Positions 11,601-23,598 are shown, numbered from the stretch's first letter. The stretch: 64,000 nucleotides of DNA from Coniochaeta sp. PMI_546 (GCA_021432605.1 MU271150.1:1302001-1366000), one strand, 5' to 3'. The notes: generated from the letters alone by a model not told the origin. Program-made: numbers and translations.

Positions 11601-14600
11601 CAAACGTGTTCGTCAGCCTCTGCGACAGACCCGAGTCCTTCCTAGAAGCCGTAGTTGTGGTGGGTGTCATCGAGCCAGATTGGCTCGGATTCGTGGCGCT
11701 TCTAGACACGACCGAGGTCTTCCGCCCGCCCTTCCCGTAGACCGACACCACAGAGCTTTTCCTATCAGGCCCTGCTGGCACGGGTGACGGACCGACACTA
11801 AGTAGCGTACTAGAAGACCCGCTCGGACGACGCGAGTCGGCCTCTACTTCCTCAATGCTTGGTGTGGAGGACAGCGATCCAGACGTCCCGGACTTGTTTA
11901 GTAGCTGTGGATTAGCGCCGTCCGGGGCTTGCGGCGGGCGCGAAGAAGGCTTCGGGAAGTGATCCAGGACATTTGAGGATGCGTTAAGAGTCTCGAGCTT
12001 GTTTGCCCACCACAGTTCCATGGGCAACTTTCTAATGTTGTTTCCACGAACATTGAGCACTTTGAGCTCCGTCAAACAGCCAATCTCAGGGGGCAGTTCG
12101 CCGATGGTGTTGTTAGCAATGCTAAAATGCTCCAGCCTCCTCAAATTGCCGATCTGAGCCGGGAGGGACACAAAATAGTTCCTGTCAAGAACCAGTCTCT
12201 CCAGGTTGGGGACATTCTTGAGCGTCTCGTCAAGACTGGCTAGCTGGGCATTCGATAGGTTCAACAGCTTCAACGTCGGCACTGGCTGATTGATTTCGAA
12301 CTTCGTGATGGGATTGGCGTCGAGTCTCAAGCTTCGTATCCTTTCGAAACTGCCAACAAAGCCCGAGATAGCGTTGTGATCGGCCGCGAGCATCTCCAGC
12401 TTGGGAAGCTCCGAGACGATATCCAGATCCGTCAGCGCGTTGTACCTCACATCGAGTTCCCGCAAGCTCCGCAATCGTCTGAAAGTCTCGGGGACAGTGC
12501 CCGAGAGTCGGTTGTTAGTCACGACGAATTTCTCCAATGCTGTGAGCTTGCCTATTTCCTCCGGGAAAGATCCGATCAGGTTGAAGCTCAAATCAAGGTC
12601 GACCAAGGCTCCCAGCTCGCAGAGGAAAGGCGGGAACTTATCCAGAAAATTCGACGAGATGTTCAGGGTCCGCAACATCCTGTAGGCGTCAAAATAGGGG
12701 GGTAGGTGGTTCAGGCGGTTGTTCGCCAGGTTGAGCTTCAACAGGCCGGTGAGCCCATTAAGCTCCGCGTGCTCCAACTGTTCCAGCCGGTTGTTCGAAA
12801 CATCCAGATAGGTTAGTTTACTGGCTCGACTCAGGCTTAATGGAAGTCTCCGCGCCTCGTTGTTGTTGAACTTGACATCACGGAGATTTATACACGACTG
12901 GATAAAATCTCGTGGCACGTCCAGCGAAAGGTTCCTCGACAGGTTCAGTGACACGATTTCGGACGCCTTTTGGTATAGAGTGATGGGGATCGTGATTAGG
13001 TTGCGACCAGACAGGTCCACGTGGCTGAATTTTTGTAGCCTGCCCAGGCCAAAGTCGTTGCTGATGGCATGGAAGTCGCTCTCTTTTGCCGAGAGAAAGA
13101 GAAATCTGCATATGTAGCTGTTGTCCTCCCGTCCGAGGTCCTCGATTCTATCTCGTTCTTCGTATCCCACCTGCTGCAAGAGCCTCTTCTGCAACAGAAG
13201 GGGCCTCTCAGACGAGCCCAGTACCCTCAGCAAGTCATGTTTCTTCAGCAGTATGTGGTAATTGGAGGGGTCTTCGGTGACATATGACTTCCTGACAATA
13301 GAACCGACGACATCTTGAACCGTCGCATCGAGGGACATCTGTAGCGTCGCAAAAGTGCCATCCGACCGGAACACACGTATGCAGTAATTAACCAGCTTCT
13401 CCTCCGGTCTTGGCGGCGCAACTGCGTCATCCCCGTCCGTGATAGGGGTGGACTCGGCCTCGGTTAGCGGTCGAACAGCCCAGCTATCAGGCGCGTTCCA
13501 GGCGCCGTTCGGACCTCGGCTGATAGGGAGCTTGTCGTTGTCGACGTTGAAGAACTCGGCATCCATGGGAGTTAATGGAAGAGGCCTACTAAGAATGCCT
13601 TCCATATTGCTCAAATCCATGTCCAATTCGTGGATTGTGCCGTCAGCTTTCCTATCCGTCGGCCCGATAAGCTCGTCAGGATCATCGTGACGCTTGTGTG
13701 ACCGGTTCTTCTTAGAGAACGGAAACTTGTTGTTGAACGTCTGGTGGCGATTGTACCCGGGACGGGGACCTTGAGTGTTGTCGCGGTTCTCGACCGGGGC
13801 CGGTGGCTCAGCCCACGGTAGCACGTCTGCCCCTGCTCGCGGGAGCTCTTGCTTGGATGGACGCGAGGTGAGTGAATGTGTAGAAAAGGATGGCTGCTTC
13901 ATCGGGTTGCTAGACTCATCCTTGTCCTTGTGGTGCCTGCGTAAGCGATTCAACAGCCCCTTCTTCTGGGTCTGGGGGCCAGTGGAGGCTGGGGAATCTT
14001 GAGGTCCAATTTTCGTCCCGAAGTAGGTATTACTACTGCTTCCGCTAGGCGCAGGACTCTTAGCTCGGGGTTTTGATCCATACATGGTTGTCGAGGCCGA
14101 TCGATCCTTGAAGGTTGGGATGCTGACAGTCGAATCTTCCCTGCTAACGGAAGGCCTCAGCGCTCTTGGATCGTCATTGCTCTTATTATGCTTGTGAGAA
14201 TGCGGTATGTGTACAAGAGAATGCCCTGAGCGGCCCGAGGACGCTGTTCTTGGAGGTTCTCGCGTGAAGTTCTCGTTGATATAACGCTCTCGGTCCGGGC
14301 CGGTCAGGGTATCTCGAACTGGAGCTTCACCGAAGCGCGCAATGTCCTACACGTAATCAGTACCGAAGTTTCGAGCAGTATCATGAGTTCCGCAATGCGC
14401 AAGGGTTGGAGAGATACAGGAGCGGGATGAGGCGCAAAAATCATAGGCGGCATTGTCTCTTACCTCAGCTTCTTGGTAGAGAAATGGCACTACATCTGGA
14501 GCCGGAACTGGAGTTCGCGGCCGTGAGGGTGCGGGCGATGCTTCTCTTGCATGGTCGGTAGCGTTCGAGTGGTGTCTATCGCGGCCGGGCCTGCCGTGTT

Positions 14601-15701
14601 GGAGCGAGTGCGAGCGATGGTCCTTCCCAGCACTTGGAAGACTTGTTTCCGAAGAGTCCTTCCCTGGGAACTCTTCGCCAAAGAATCCCTGTAGCTTTCT
14701 TATGCCACCTCTTGTGCCGCTTGCTTTTGAATTTGTACTGCTCGCAGTTGTAGTGATGCTCGCCAATGATGGACGTCTGTCATCGTTGAAGTAGGCGGTT
14801 TCGTGTGAGTCGGTGCTTGTGGCAGGAGTCTGGCCTGATCGGACATTTAGGGAGCGAAGCCCCGGCGACAACTGAGAGGCGAGCGACAGGTTGTCGCTTG
14901 AATCGTTGTAGAAGCTTGTCGCAATGTTTCCGGAGTTACCTGTCGAAGCGATGGAGCCTGAACGCTCGCCCGTCATCCACGGCGCGATCTGACCGAGCGA
15001 GCCCGAGGCCGGATTGTTGTTGCCGCCGGGTTGGTTCCGGCCGCCAGACGGATCGAGAACGGCCAGGTCGCGACGGTAGTTGCCAAAGTCGCTCATTCTA
15101 TGTTCGCGAAGGGAGGCATTTACGCTGGAGTTGGTAGAGGACGGAGACAATGCGAGACGTGATGCGGACGGCGACGGCGGCGAGGCAGGTCGTTCTTGTT
15201 CTCTTTCTCTGGCGGAGCTAGAGCTGCAGTAGGGGTGGCGCAGATGCAGCACCGGTCAGTCTTTGTTCAAACTTGGTAAGACAAACAACAAGGCTAGCAA
15301 TGCCCTATGTGACAAGCTCTCGAATTGCAGGTACCCGGCCCTGCGTCATACGCTACCGCGACGATCTCTCAAGAGGAGAGGAAAAGGCACACAGAAAAAA
15401 AGAACCAAAACAACTCGGTCATCATCTGGAACAAGCGGGACCTGACACAGACAACTGCATGCTGCGGAGGGCCAAAGGTCCGGGAGTAAACTTACCGACC
15501 TAGTGTTCCATTTCCGTCCGTCTTCAAGCGCATGGGAGCACCGCGCCTCGACGAGCCGACATTCCTATGGTTGCTGCTGCTGGACGGTGTCGTGGCAGTG
15601 GGCGTTGCAGGCAATGGCTTCACAGTGGCGGAGGATCGCGCGCTGTCGGTGCTGGAGCTCGTTATCGAGCTAAAGCGGGAGCTGGGCTCATTTCTGGTCA
15701 T
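8645..15701 (-). CDS. Adenylate cyclase, fungal Ras-associated multidomain type
   Basis: The four-exon model is 15701-15496, 15223-14464, 14346-8956 and 8884-8645, all phases consistent, giving 2198 aa, the normal size for filamentous fungi (Neurospora CR-1 class). The Ser-rich N-terminus carries the conserved TPVPAPDVVPFLYQ segment. A Ras-association domain follows near 630-730 (NYCIRVFRSDGTFATLQM), then about twenty leucine-rich repeats, a PP2C-like domain (from about 1330), and the class III cyclase catalytic domain near 1770-1965 (LLSIVFTDIKGSTNLWE, with the metal-binding FTDIKGST and KTEGDAFMVSF). The C-terminal exon encodes the conserved tail ending in acidic residues, where CAP-type regulators bind in yeast. 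The product makes cAMP from ATP and feeds protein kinase A. The 272-nt first intron is longer than the others. The N-terminal start is the first ATG of the first coding exon. Confidence 0.95.
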
Positions 15702-17320
15702 GGTCACCGGGAGCAGGGCTGGCGCTGCTGCTCAGAGCCTAGACTAGTCGGTCCGACGAGTAGAACCAGTTCATTGGTTAGTCCTCTCTTGGGGAGAAGG
15801 GAGATGGATCCCGTAGCTCAGGTCATCGCCAGGCGAACTGTGTCGTTTCTCATCTGGATCGGGTGTGGAGGGAGGGGAAATGGTTGTTGACGGTTGGAAT
15901 AAACGTTTGCGGTCTGATGCGAGGGTTTGGACTGGGGAGGGCAGGGTGCAAGCGTCGAGCGAGCGGGATGGGGTGATGAGCCGCTACGAGTACGCTTGTC
16001 TGGAATACCAGGGCGGCGACGGGCCTTGGCGATGGCTATTATAGTGCTACCCGTACCGGAGGGTCTAATTGGGTGGCTCCCGTCCCCGATATCGAATTGC
16101 CTCTGTGATATCTGGATGTGGCGTGGTTGAAGTGGTTCAAAGGAGGAGCTGAATACGATGCGTCACTCAAGAACAAGAGCTCAACAAGGCAGAGAGCGTA
16201 GAAGACGACAATGACTTCAGCAGTATCTCGTTCCTAGACTAGATCTATGAGGCTCCCATACTAGGGCAGGGTTTGAACTCTAGTAGACCCGAAGGGTGGT
16301 GGTGGCATGGTGGCATGCTGCTGGATTCGAGGCGAGGGTGGGCCTTTACCCCGGCAATTGTCGTCGCATCGAGGTGGTCATTGCTCCTCATTCCCATGTT
16401 ATTAGACTTGTGCTGTGGTTCCCACCAGGATTCCACCCTCAGGTAATCCACATCAATGAGCCGCAGAAAGGACGGAGACATGGAACGGTGAACACGAGCA
16501 TATACTGTATCCATACACCTTAGCTTGTCGTTGGGTGAATGAATAAATACGGAAAGTAAGGACGCCCCTGTCGGCAGGGCAGTTTTGAGCTCCAGCAAGA
16601 AGATTGCATTAAAACAACATGGAACTCGAGATGATTGACATGTACAGCAAGTTCCTGGTCCCAGAACTGTATACACAATACTGCAGAGCTAATCTGTCTG
16701 CACAATCTGCCGGTAACAGCGCCTTGGCAAAATTTAGGGTCCTGGCGTCCACCAAGCGGGAGCCGAGATAGACGAGTGCCTCTATTAGCCAGTCTTGTCA
16801 AACCTTATGTTTTCTTTAAAGGCCGCGTCAGATCTAGATTTTTGGGTTTGGCAGATGTTTCAAAGCCTGATTTTCTTTTTAAATGGCGTTGCAAGAGTTG
16901 GGGTCCAACCATTAACGGGTCGGGTTACCTACAGAGGGAGCTCTTCCTCAGTCGAGGCTTCCCAATCAGTCCAGAGGTACTGTAGTAAACCTCATCGCGA
17001 GTCGACAGTCAAAGTCCAGAGTATCATTTTGTCTGAAGATCGTCTCGCCTGCACGATTGCAAACTACTTTAACTCTCAGCTTTGTTTCGTAACTTTGCCC
17101 AAGTGCTTGAGGCAAGGGAGCACCTTGGTCGTTTTCCAATCAACGAGTCCAGCTTGGTGGGAGTGTCTCAGTCTCTGCACATGGCCAGTTCTGGCCATGA
17201 CCAGATGGTCCGTGCTACCTGATGTATACCATAGTACGCCAGAGACATACACGTACCCTACCACAGTACTTAGTCTACATATTTGGTGGCACCATTTCCG
17301 ACCTAATCGAGCAGCTAACG
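15702..17320 (-). promoter_or_regulatory. Long upstream region of the adenylate cyclase gene
   Basis: No convincing gene is visible. Long regulatory or leader regions are common upstream of fungal signalling genes, and pyrimidine-poor, purine-rich tracts near 15,800-16,000 on this strand correspond to CT-rich leader on the coding strand. Open frames such as 16,795-17,328 lack fungal-like codon use. Confidence 0.4.
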
Positions 17321-17329
17321 CTGATTAGC

Positions 17330-18237
17330 AGTCCCGATGCGATGTCAATGTCTCAATCTTCGAGATCTGACGTATCAGTGTCGGACCAAGTGGCTGCTTG
17401 AGAAACACCCCGTGTGTTAAAACCAGGCCTCACCAGTCCAGAAACAGCCTGCTTACGCGCTTAGAAAGTACTAGCCGGTCTCACAAAAGGGCCGACGCCG
17501 CCATTTCCAAGGCATTGCGGAAGACAGTTCAACATTCGGCTCCGGGTAAGTGGGATGAATCCATCTTGTGCTAACCGCCCAAGTTCAATCGGTATTTCAC
17601 CCAGCCCCCAACTCCGTGACGCTGGACCCGACGCACTGGTCTTGCATCCAGAACGAGGTGTGGCGTCCCGGCTGGAGTCTTGGCGTCTATATCGTAATTA
17701 TTCTGGCGAGATTGAACCCACGCTAACATAGACTATCCTCGCCGGTGTCGACGCCGCAGTATCCTACAACCAAGTTCGTGCAAAGGTCCAGCAGACCGAG
17801 ATCTCGTCCGGAGGATCATGAGCATGATCTGCGCTACCATGCAAGACCAATGTGGTTCGTCCCAGCTTGCATGCTACGGGTAGGTCTTCTAATGTGGAGA
17901 CAAGGCGTCCTCGGCGTTCGCATCTCGTCCGCTGAAACCGGTGCAAGCAAATCTCTTATGCTGGATCTATCCTTGTGGCGCCGTTGATCGACGTTTAGGA
18001 CTTGATGATGTCTGCTGGCACTGGCACGTTCCGCACCGCAAATATGTCATTGGCCGGCATATTGCTGGACTCTGGCTCTGGAATTCCAAATCCTGGCGAC
18101 TATACAGCAAAGTCTCTTACATGGAAGCCAACTGGAAGCTCGACCTGTCGAGGAGCCTAACAATGCTTATACCCTTCCCACCCACGATCTCCCCAGGGAT
18201 GCGCATGAAGGCCATGGCGATCTAGAAGGGCACAGCT
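17330..18237 (+). pseudogene. Coding-like but disrupted stretch, possible decayed gene
   Basis: Several short stretches read like protein but lie in shifting frames. One runs from about 17,370 to the donor-like GTAAGT near 17,540 (KALRKTVQHSAP). It can be joined through GCTAAC and CCCAG signals to SVTLDPTHWSCIQNE, and across a second possible intron ending CTAACATAG to TILAGVDAAVSYNQVRAKV. A different frame then gives SMICATMQDQCGSSQLACYG at 17,818-17,880, and a third gives SILVAPLIDV, an in-frame TAG, and SLAGILLDSGSGIPNPGDYT near 17,960-18,155. No intact start was found, and frames change without convincing introns. I do not recognise the family. It may be a degenerated host gene or a small gene with more introns than I can place. 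Confidence 0.3.
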
Positions 18238-18240
18238 GAA

Positions 18241-19989
18241 CTATGACAACCCGACAGACAGGTCATCATCATCAATTGACGAAAGGGAAGATGTTGACTC
18301 CCTACTGCTTCGATCCTCCTCGTCTTCCACAATAACGTCGTCCTCCTCCTCGTTCAGAAGGTTCCCGACCTTTTGACTCTCCTCCATTATCCTCCTCGCC
18401 TTTTCGGCCGGCACATCCATGTCCTCCATGATGAGCCGAACCGCCAGTTCAGGTACAAGCACAAACTGGACAAATGCTGTATGACCCCTGGCCGACACCA
18501 ACCTGTCCTGCACTGCGACCTTCCTCAAAAGCGACGAGAAGCGGTCGATGAGGTTCTCTGTCATGACTCTTGCGCCCCTGCTGCCGTAGTACCCGGGAGT
18601 CAGATTCTGATCCGTCTTCAGCAGCGTCTTGTTCTTCCCGGCCTTGACGTTCCTGCCGAACAGAGTGCCGTAATGCGAAGCTTCTCCCTTTAGGATATCT
18701 TCCATAAATTTGTGATGCTTTGAGATCCGTTCATCAAGCTTCGACCAATTGATGTCAGGATACCCCCGGTCAACCCAAGTTTGCCTCGCAGTCTTCGCCC
18801 GGTGATAATTGCAAAACCGATGTTGCTGAGTAATGCCCATCACTTTGTTCTTACTGAACTTGTCCAACAGTGCTTGTTCGACCACTTCTCCGCACATGGG
18901 ACAAACAGGCTCATCATGTTCATCATTGGCGGGCAAGATGTCGCATACGGGTGCCATCTCTTCCCTGTGTGGCTCATCGAGGATATCGACATCGGGATCG
19001 TATGCCAGCTCATCCTGCGAGCCTAATCCGAGTGGCATCTTGAAAACAGCCTTGGGCGAGTCATCATCCATCTCTTGCTGCCATCTTGTTTTGGCCTCTT
19101 TCTCTGCCTTCTTTTTCCGCCGTAAGAGACGCGCCTTTTCCATGAGGGCATCTGAGCTGTTCTTCGGGTTCGCTTTCTTGGCCACGGGCTTTTCCGGACT
19201 GGATTCCAGCAAGCTCTCACCGATGCCAGCGGGTAACTTGAAGGTTTTCACAGGGGACGGTGTCTCCAGATCGCCGTGCGCCTTGGAGGGGGCTTTATAG
19301 ACCTTTTTTGGAGATGGCGTCAGGAGAAAATCTGCGGCTTCTGGAAGGACAGGCTTGGCTTTCGCCTTCTCTGGCGAGGAGAAGTCGTCCGAAAGATCGA
19401 CAGGTTTGAACTCTGGCTTCCCTTGTTGAGGTGACGAGCAATCCTCTGTAACGGACGAGGTTTTGGGCACTGTTTTCGCAGACTTAGAGTAGCCGCCTTT
19501 CTTTTGTGAGCCGTAGGATACCCTCGAACCTACAGCCCTCCGTTGAGGTGCCTCTGCTTTGAATTGTGAACCGATATCATCAGCTTTGCGCATTGTGGCT
19601 TTTGTCCTTTTCGACGGTTCCTCGATCTCGTCGTCGCTGTCTCGTGGCCTCTTTGGACTTTGGGCCTTGGTCGGTATGGCTCTGGACCGGTTTCTGATAT
19701 CGTATGTAGGCTTCCTCCCGGCATCTTTGCTTGAGTTCGTTCCAAATGCGGTCCGCTTGATATCTCCGCGCCTCGAAGTTGTTTCGTCATCCTCACTGCT
19801 GCTGTCACTGAGCGGGGGTGCCGTTGGATCGTCGGGCTCCGTAATCTTTATTTTCCGTCCGCCCTCCTTCGGCTTTCCGCTGAAGTTTGAAAGCAGAGGC
19901 TCGACCTTCACATTTCTACTTAGCCCAGCACGCCTCGGCTGCCACTGTCCTGGTCGCATGGCGTTGGCTGCGGAGCGAACCGCTACCAT
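18241..19989 (-). CDS. RTC4: RTC4-like domain protein (restriction of telomere capping 4 family)
   Basis: This is a single exon of 582 aa. The N-terminal 350 residues are disordered, Ser/Lys-rich and contain repeated SP-rich blocks (SSPQQGKPEFKP, LLTPSPKKVYKAP, ETPSPVKTFKLP), likely phosphorylation or docking motifs. The RTC4-like domain starts at CPMCGEVV (about 361), continues through HRFCNYHRA, GYPDINW, KGEASHYGTLF and GYYGSRGARVM, and ends near 530 in ELAVRLIMEDM. The tail is very acidic and ends in a Ser/Asp run. Yeast RTC4 was named from a telomere-capping suppressor screen, and its molecular activity is unknown, so the role here is by family only. The chosen Met is the first in frame; another Met at residue 11 (MRPGQW) is equally possible. 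Confidence 0.85.
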   Translation of the reverse strand: MVAVRSAANAMRPGQWQPRRAGLSRNVKVEPLLSNFSGKPKEGGRKIKITEPDDPTAPPLSDSSSEDDETTSRRGDIKRTAFGTNSSKDAGRKPTYDIRNRSRAIPTKAQSPKRPRDSDDEIEEPSKRTKATMRKADDIGSQFKAEAPQRRAVGSRVSYGSQKKGGYSKSAKTVPKTSSVTEDCSSPQQGKPEFKPVDLSDDFSSPEKAKAKPVLPEAADFLLTPSPKKVYKAPSKAHGDLETPSPVKTFKLPAGIGESLLESSPEKPVAKKANPKNSSDALMEKARLLRRKKKAEKEAKTRWQQEMDDDSPKAVFKMPLGLGSQDELAYDPDVDILDEPHREEMAPVCDILPANDEHDEPVCPMCGEVVEQALLDKFSKNKVMGITQQHRFCNYHRAKTARQTWVDRGYPDINWSKLDERISKHHKFMEDILKGEASHYGTLFGRNVKAGKNKTLLKTDQNLTPGYYGSRGARVMTENLIDRFSSLLRKVAVQDRLVSARGHTAFVQFVLVPELAVRLIMEDMDVPAEKARRIMEESQKVGNLLNEEEDDVIVEDEEDRSSRESTSSLSSIDDDDLSVGLS

Positions 19990-20715
19990 GTACTCGCAAA
20001 ACGATTCTGCTACGATGCATTCAGCTAGATATGATTGGTGCGGAGGCTTGGGTCGATGATTGGTACATATTGAGATGCGAATGCTCGGATGGTGGTTCTA
20101 TGGCTCGATTTGCATGTGCAATACTCGTTTGAATTATGTCCACGATAACGGATGCAAATGACAGCAATGGGTATCAGAAAGAACAAAAGGAAAAGACCGC
20201 CGTAAATTGTAAGAACGCACGAAACATGCCCTCTGGTCGTCAGGTGTGACAGGAGCCTTTCACAGGGTACAATTGTCTTTTGTTTCACTCCCCAAGTGGA
20301 CGGCAGTCTGTAGGTGACGTCCGTCGTCGGTTCCAGATCTGGAGAAAGTGCAAAGGGGAGTGGGTAACGCGTCGGCTACGCGCATGCACCTGAGAAGACG
20401 GCTCCACACAAAGGTAGTGTAAGGTACTGCCATAAGGTAAGGGAAGGTAAGGTAAGGTACCTTAGTAACGCACCTAAGTACGCTATCTTTGTAAGGTACC
20501 GAAGTCTAGAGTGGGGCCGAGCCGTTGAGTGATGGGTTTCCACTTCGCGTGCCTGGACCACGGTGCCTAAGGTAATTACCTAAGCCGTGATGCATTGAAG
20601 GGGCGTCGTTAACTTGATGTTCTTATTCCAGATCACATCACTGGTGCCCTAAACGCTACAGACGCCGGATTCTCTCCTTCTGCGTTTGAGGAGCCCCGGG
20701 GACAACCTATCTGCA
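19990..20715. promoter_or_regulatory. Divergent promoter between RTC4 and dynamitin
   Basis: The two genes start outward from this 726-base gap. It holds a block of GGTAAG/GGTACCTTA repeats (annotated separately) and otherwise no gene. The repeats sit about 200-300 bases before the dynamitin start. Confidence 0.5.
20411..20585. repeat. Clustered GGTAAG / GGTACCTTA short repeats
   Basis: At least ten copies of TAAGGTA-type words, in both orientations, are packed here, including palindromic GGTACCTTA and CCTAAGGTAATTACCTAAG. Similar words recur near 33,900, 45,580 and 58,900, all intergenic. Confidence 0.8.
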
Positions 20716-22145
20716 ATGGCACTGAATCGGAAATACGCGGCTCTGCCTGATCTGGTATGACCATCGAATTCTGGCACGGAGCCATTCACGGTTGGGATGG
20801 AGGCAGACTTGCTCACACAGCACAGGACTCTGCACCCGATATCTACGAGACCCCTGAGCTGACAGACGATAATTCAACTCACCCGGTAACATCGAGTCTC
20901 CATCCCCTCTACGGCGATCAGCGAGGCTCATTCTTATAGGGCACTACAGTGCGGTCGCCTTCAGACAACGAGTCGGACGATGACGGCGATGATGATGGCA
21001 CAGGCGTGTCACGGACGCGATTGCACATTGACCAAGCTAGGGCTCGGTTCATGCCTGCTACTGTCGATGCACAAGACGTTGATTTCTCGGACCGACTGAA
21101 TAGCAAACGGAAGTCATATAAAGCATCAAGCCGGCGGCAACGCATCTTGGAGGATGGAACTGAAGAATACGGCGAACTGAGCGATGAGGATGAGGGCACC
21201 AATCTCGAGCGGAAGCTGGCCCGGCTGAGGCGTGAAGTCGAAGAGATAAAGGAGCAATATGCCAAGCGCAAGGCAACAGTACAGCAGACAGGTTCAGAAG
21301 GAGAAGGCCAAAATGGGCACTTTGCATCTCTTAGCGAGGCTCTCCAAGAGATAGCCAGAGAGTCCGAGGGTTTCCAATCAGGGTCTACGAATGGAACTGC
21401 TGGCTCAAAGCCGTCACGACACACTTCCAAGCAGGAAGGCCGCGACCTTGCTACAGGGGACGCAGCCACGTACACTGTCACATACGCGCCATCATACGAG
21501 CAGACGCATGCTTTGGCAAAGGCCGCAGACTTTGACCGACGTCTAGTCCTGCTGGAGAAGTCTTTGGGCATCGGATCTTCTGCGTTTCCAGAGCTGGACG
21601 CTAATGGCTTACCCCGGGCTGTATTGCCTACACTAGAGATGCTGCAGAAGCAGATCTCGACCCTCTCGGAAGCATCCACCTCATCTCTAGATACCATTAC
21701 TCGACGAGTAAGAACTCTGACACAGGAGGCAGAGAACCTTGAGAAAGCACGTCGAAATGCAAAGGCCGCCCAGGAAGCGCTGGCGTCTACGGGTGTGGCA
21801 CCAGTAGAGGGAGCGTCAGGCGTGGATTCGGAGCAAACTGCAAAGATCAATGCGCTGTACGGAACCTTGCCGACTATTGAGAACCTGGCTCCTTTGCTGC
21901 CTCCTCTGCTCGACAGATTGAGGTCGCTGCGAGCTATTCATGCGGACGCAGCTACGGCTAGTGAGACACTGGACCGTATCGAGAAGAGGCAGACGGACAT
22001 GGCAGCCGACATACACCAATGGCGGGATGGTCTGGAAAAAGTGGAAGCAGCTATGGAACACGGAGAGGCAGCCATGGGTGAGAATGTGAAGGTTGTTGAA
22101 GGTTGGGTAAAAGAGCTCGAGATGAAGGTTGCGAAACTGACTTGA
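20716..22145 (+). CDS. Dynactin p50 subunit (dynamitin / Jnm1-like)
   Basis: The three exons are 20716-20754, 20826-20885 and 20940-22145, all phase 0, giving 434 aa. The N-terminus MALNRKYAALPDL joined to DSAPDIYETPELTDDNST is the conserved dynamitin opening, which anchors the subunit to the Arp1 filament. The rest is mostly predicted coiled coil with an acidic patch (SDNESDDDGDDDG), a segment LARLRREVEEIKEQYAKRK, and heptad-rich stretches to the end. Size matches fungal and animal p50 (about 400-450 aa). The protein belongs to the dynactin shoulder, which couples cytoplasmic dynein to cargo and supports nuclear migration in hyphae. The long exon alone begins without a usable ATG, which is why the two short 5' exons are needed. 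Confidence 0.88.
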
Positions 22146-22555
22146 CGAGTTGCTATTCAGTGATACCCAAAGAGCAGAGAATGAATTTTCGATTCCAATC
22201 ATCACACTGTTCATACGGCAGCTGTCCCATCTCTCGTTGGATTAATGCTTGTAAATAAAAATGCTAGTAGTGTACTGTGTACAGGGAGAACTCGCACGTA
22301 CCACTCTACTGTGACAGCGGTACAGTGGTACACCAGGCTTGCTGCGGGTCGGTCTGCCTTAGCTAAGCACAACCAATGATCTTCGCGGCCGCCGATAAGG
22401 GCTCCCACAACAAAATTCCCAAGAAATCTAACGATAATCCACTCCCGCCAGCATTCAATCTTCAAAGCACTTGATGTGAGTACCTCGTCGCCCGCCGCAA
22501 GCAAAACTACACCACCACATCACCAGAAAACTGACGATCCGATCAGACCGCCAAA
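22146..22555 (+). promoter_or_regulatory. Promoter and leader of RPS28
   Basis: This 410-base gap precedes the ribosomal protein start in a tandem arrangement. The last 60 bases are A/C-rich (ACACCACCACATCACC), a typical fungal ribosomal-protein leader. No other feature is seen. Confidence 0.45.
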
Positions 22556-22939
22556 ATGGATGCCTCAAAGCAACCCGTCAAACTTGTGAAGGTCACCCGC
22601 GTCCTGGGCCGCACCGGTATGTCTGACGCCCACGATGATTCGAACGGCACCGAACCATTTGGCGCCATGAGGGATGACGAAAACTAACCTCTACAGGCTC
22701 GCGCGGTGGTGTTACCCAGGTTCGCGTTGAGTTCATGGACGACCAGACCCGTTCCATCATCCGCAACGTCAAGGGACCCGGTATGGCTTTCTCTCCCCTC
22801 GAAATACGATCCGCGAAGCGATCCGATACGCCGCGCGCAACAACATCACGAACACCTTCACTGACATGAATATCTAGTCCGTGAGGACGACATCCTCTGC
22901 CTCCTCGAGTCCGAGCGTGAGGCCCGCAGGCTGCGATAA
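22556..22939 (+). CDS. RPS28: 40S ribosomal protein eS28
   Basis: The three exons are 22556-22616, 22697-22780 and 22878-22939, with introns of 80 and 97 nt, giving 68 aa, the usual eS28 length. The chain reads [21 protein letters not shown], then [33 protein letters not shown] and ends [12 protein letters not shown], matching eukaryotic S28 almost throughout. It is an OB-fold protein of the small-subunit head near the mRNA exit. The intron positions and the short exons hide it from single-frame searches. No oddities. Confidence 0.97.
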
Positions 22940-23415
22940 TCGGTGGTGGCGGTTGGTGGAAGGGCTTTGTTGGTGACGGAGCGACGCTTTACTGTTTCAC
23001 GGGACACAATGCTCAGGAAAATGGGAGACGGCATCATCGGATTTGCATCTGCACACATCTGCAGTTGTTGATTTCTTAAGGAGTCATAGGCGGTTTTCCC
23101 AAATACAGCACAGTTGCTCACTCAGCCCGCCGTTCCATTGCGCACCGGGAACTCCGTCTTGGCTCGACCAGGACGGCAGATTATGGCAAACTGACGTGAC
23201 AGGTTTTCTAGCCATTACTGATACTCGCAAACGACGGCAGCAATCAGGCGGACTTGTTGGAGCACTCGTGTTCGTTGCCAACCTTCGAATTTTGCACGAA
23301 AGTCCACACGTGACGCGACCAGCGGAGTTAATTCTGCGCCCATAAAGTCAACTCGATTTTTTTTTATCGTCTTCCTCCGTTCTCTTCACTCTTCTGACCA
23401 CAGCCAACCTTCAAT

Positions 23416-23568
23416 GTAAGTTTTCACATCTTCTCAAGCACCCTCTCGTCCGTTGTTATGATGTATCAAAATAGCATGTATTACCTGAATCTACATTGAT
23501 GTTTACAATCACCAAGATCTCTGAGACAACAACCTCTTCTTCCCTCAGTTTTGCTCTACCTTTTCTAG
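23416..23568 (+). other. Probable 5'-leader intron of the MoaD-type gene
   Basis: A GTAAGTTTT donor after CTTCAAT and an acceptor TTTTCTAG follow a C/T-rich tract. Removing the segment leaves a short leader that still contains the upstream ORF. No transcript evidence is available. Confidence 0.45.
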
Positions 23569-23583
23569 GTCACGAAGCTAACA

Positions 23584-23598
23584 ATGGAAAAAGTCTAG
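23584..23598 (+). promoter_or_regulatory. Four-codon upstream ORF before the MoaD-type start
   Basis: ATG GAA AAA GTC TAG (MEKV) ends 12 bases before the main ATG. The main start has the stronger context (GCCGCCATGAG), whereas the upstream ATG has an A at -3. It may damp or condition translation. Confidence 0.55.

Noticed and set aside
16795-17328. A 177-codon plus-strand frame upstream of adenylate cyclase
   Set aside because: Codon use unlike neighbours and no recognisable motif; probably chance.
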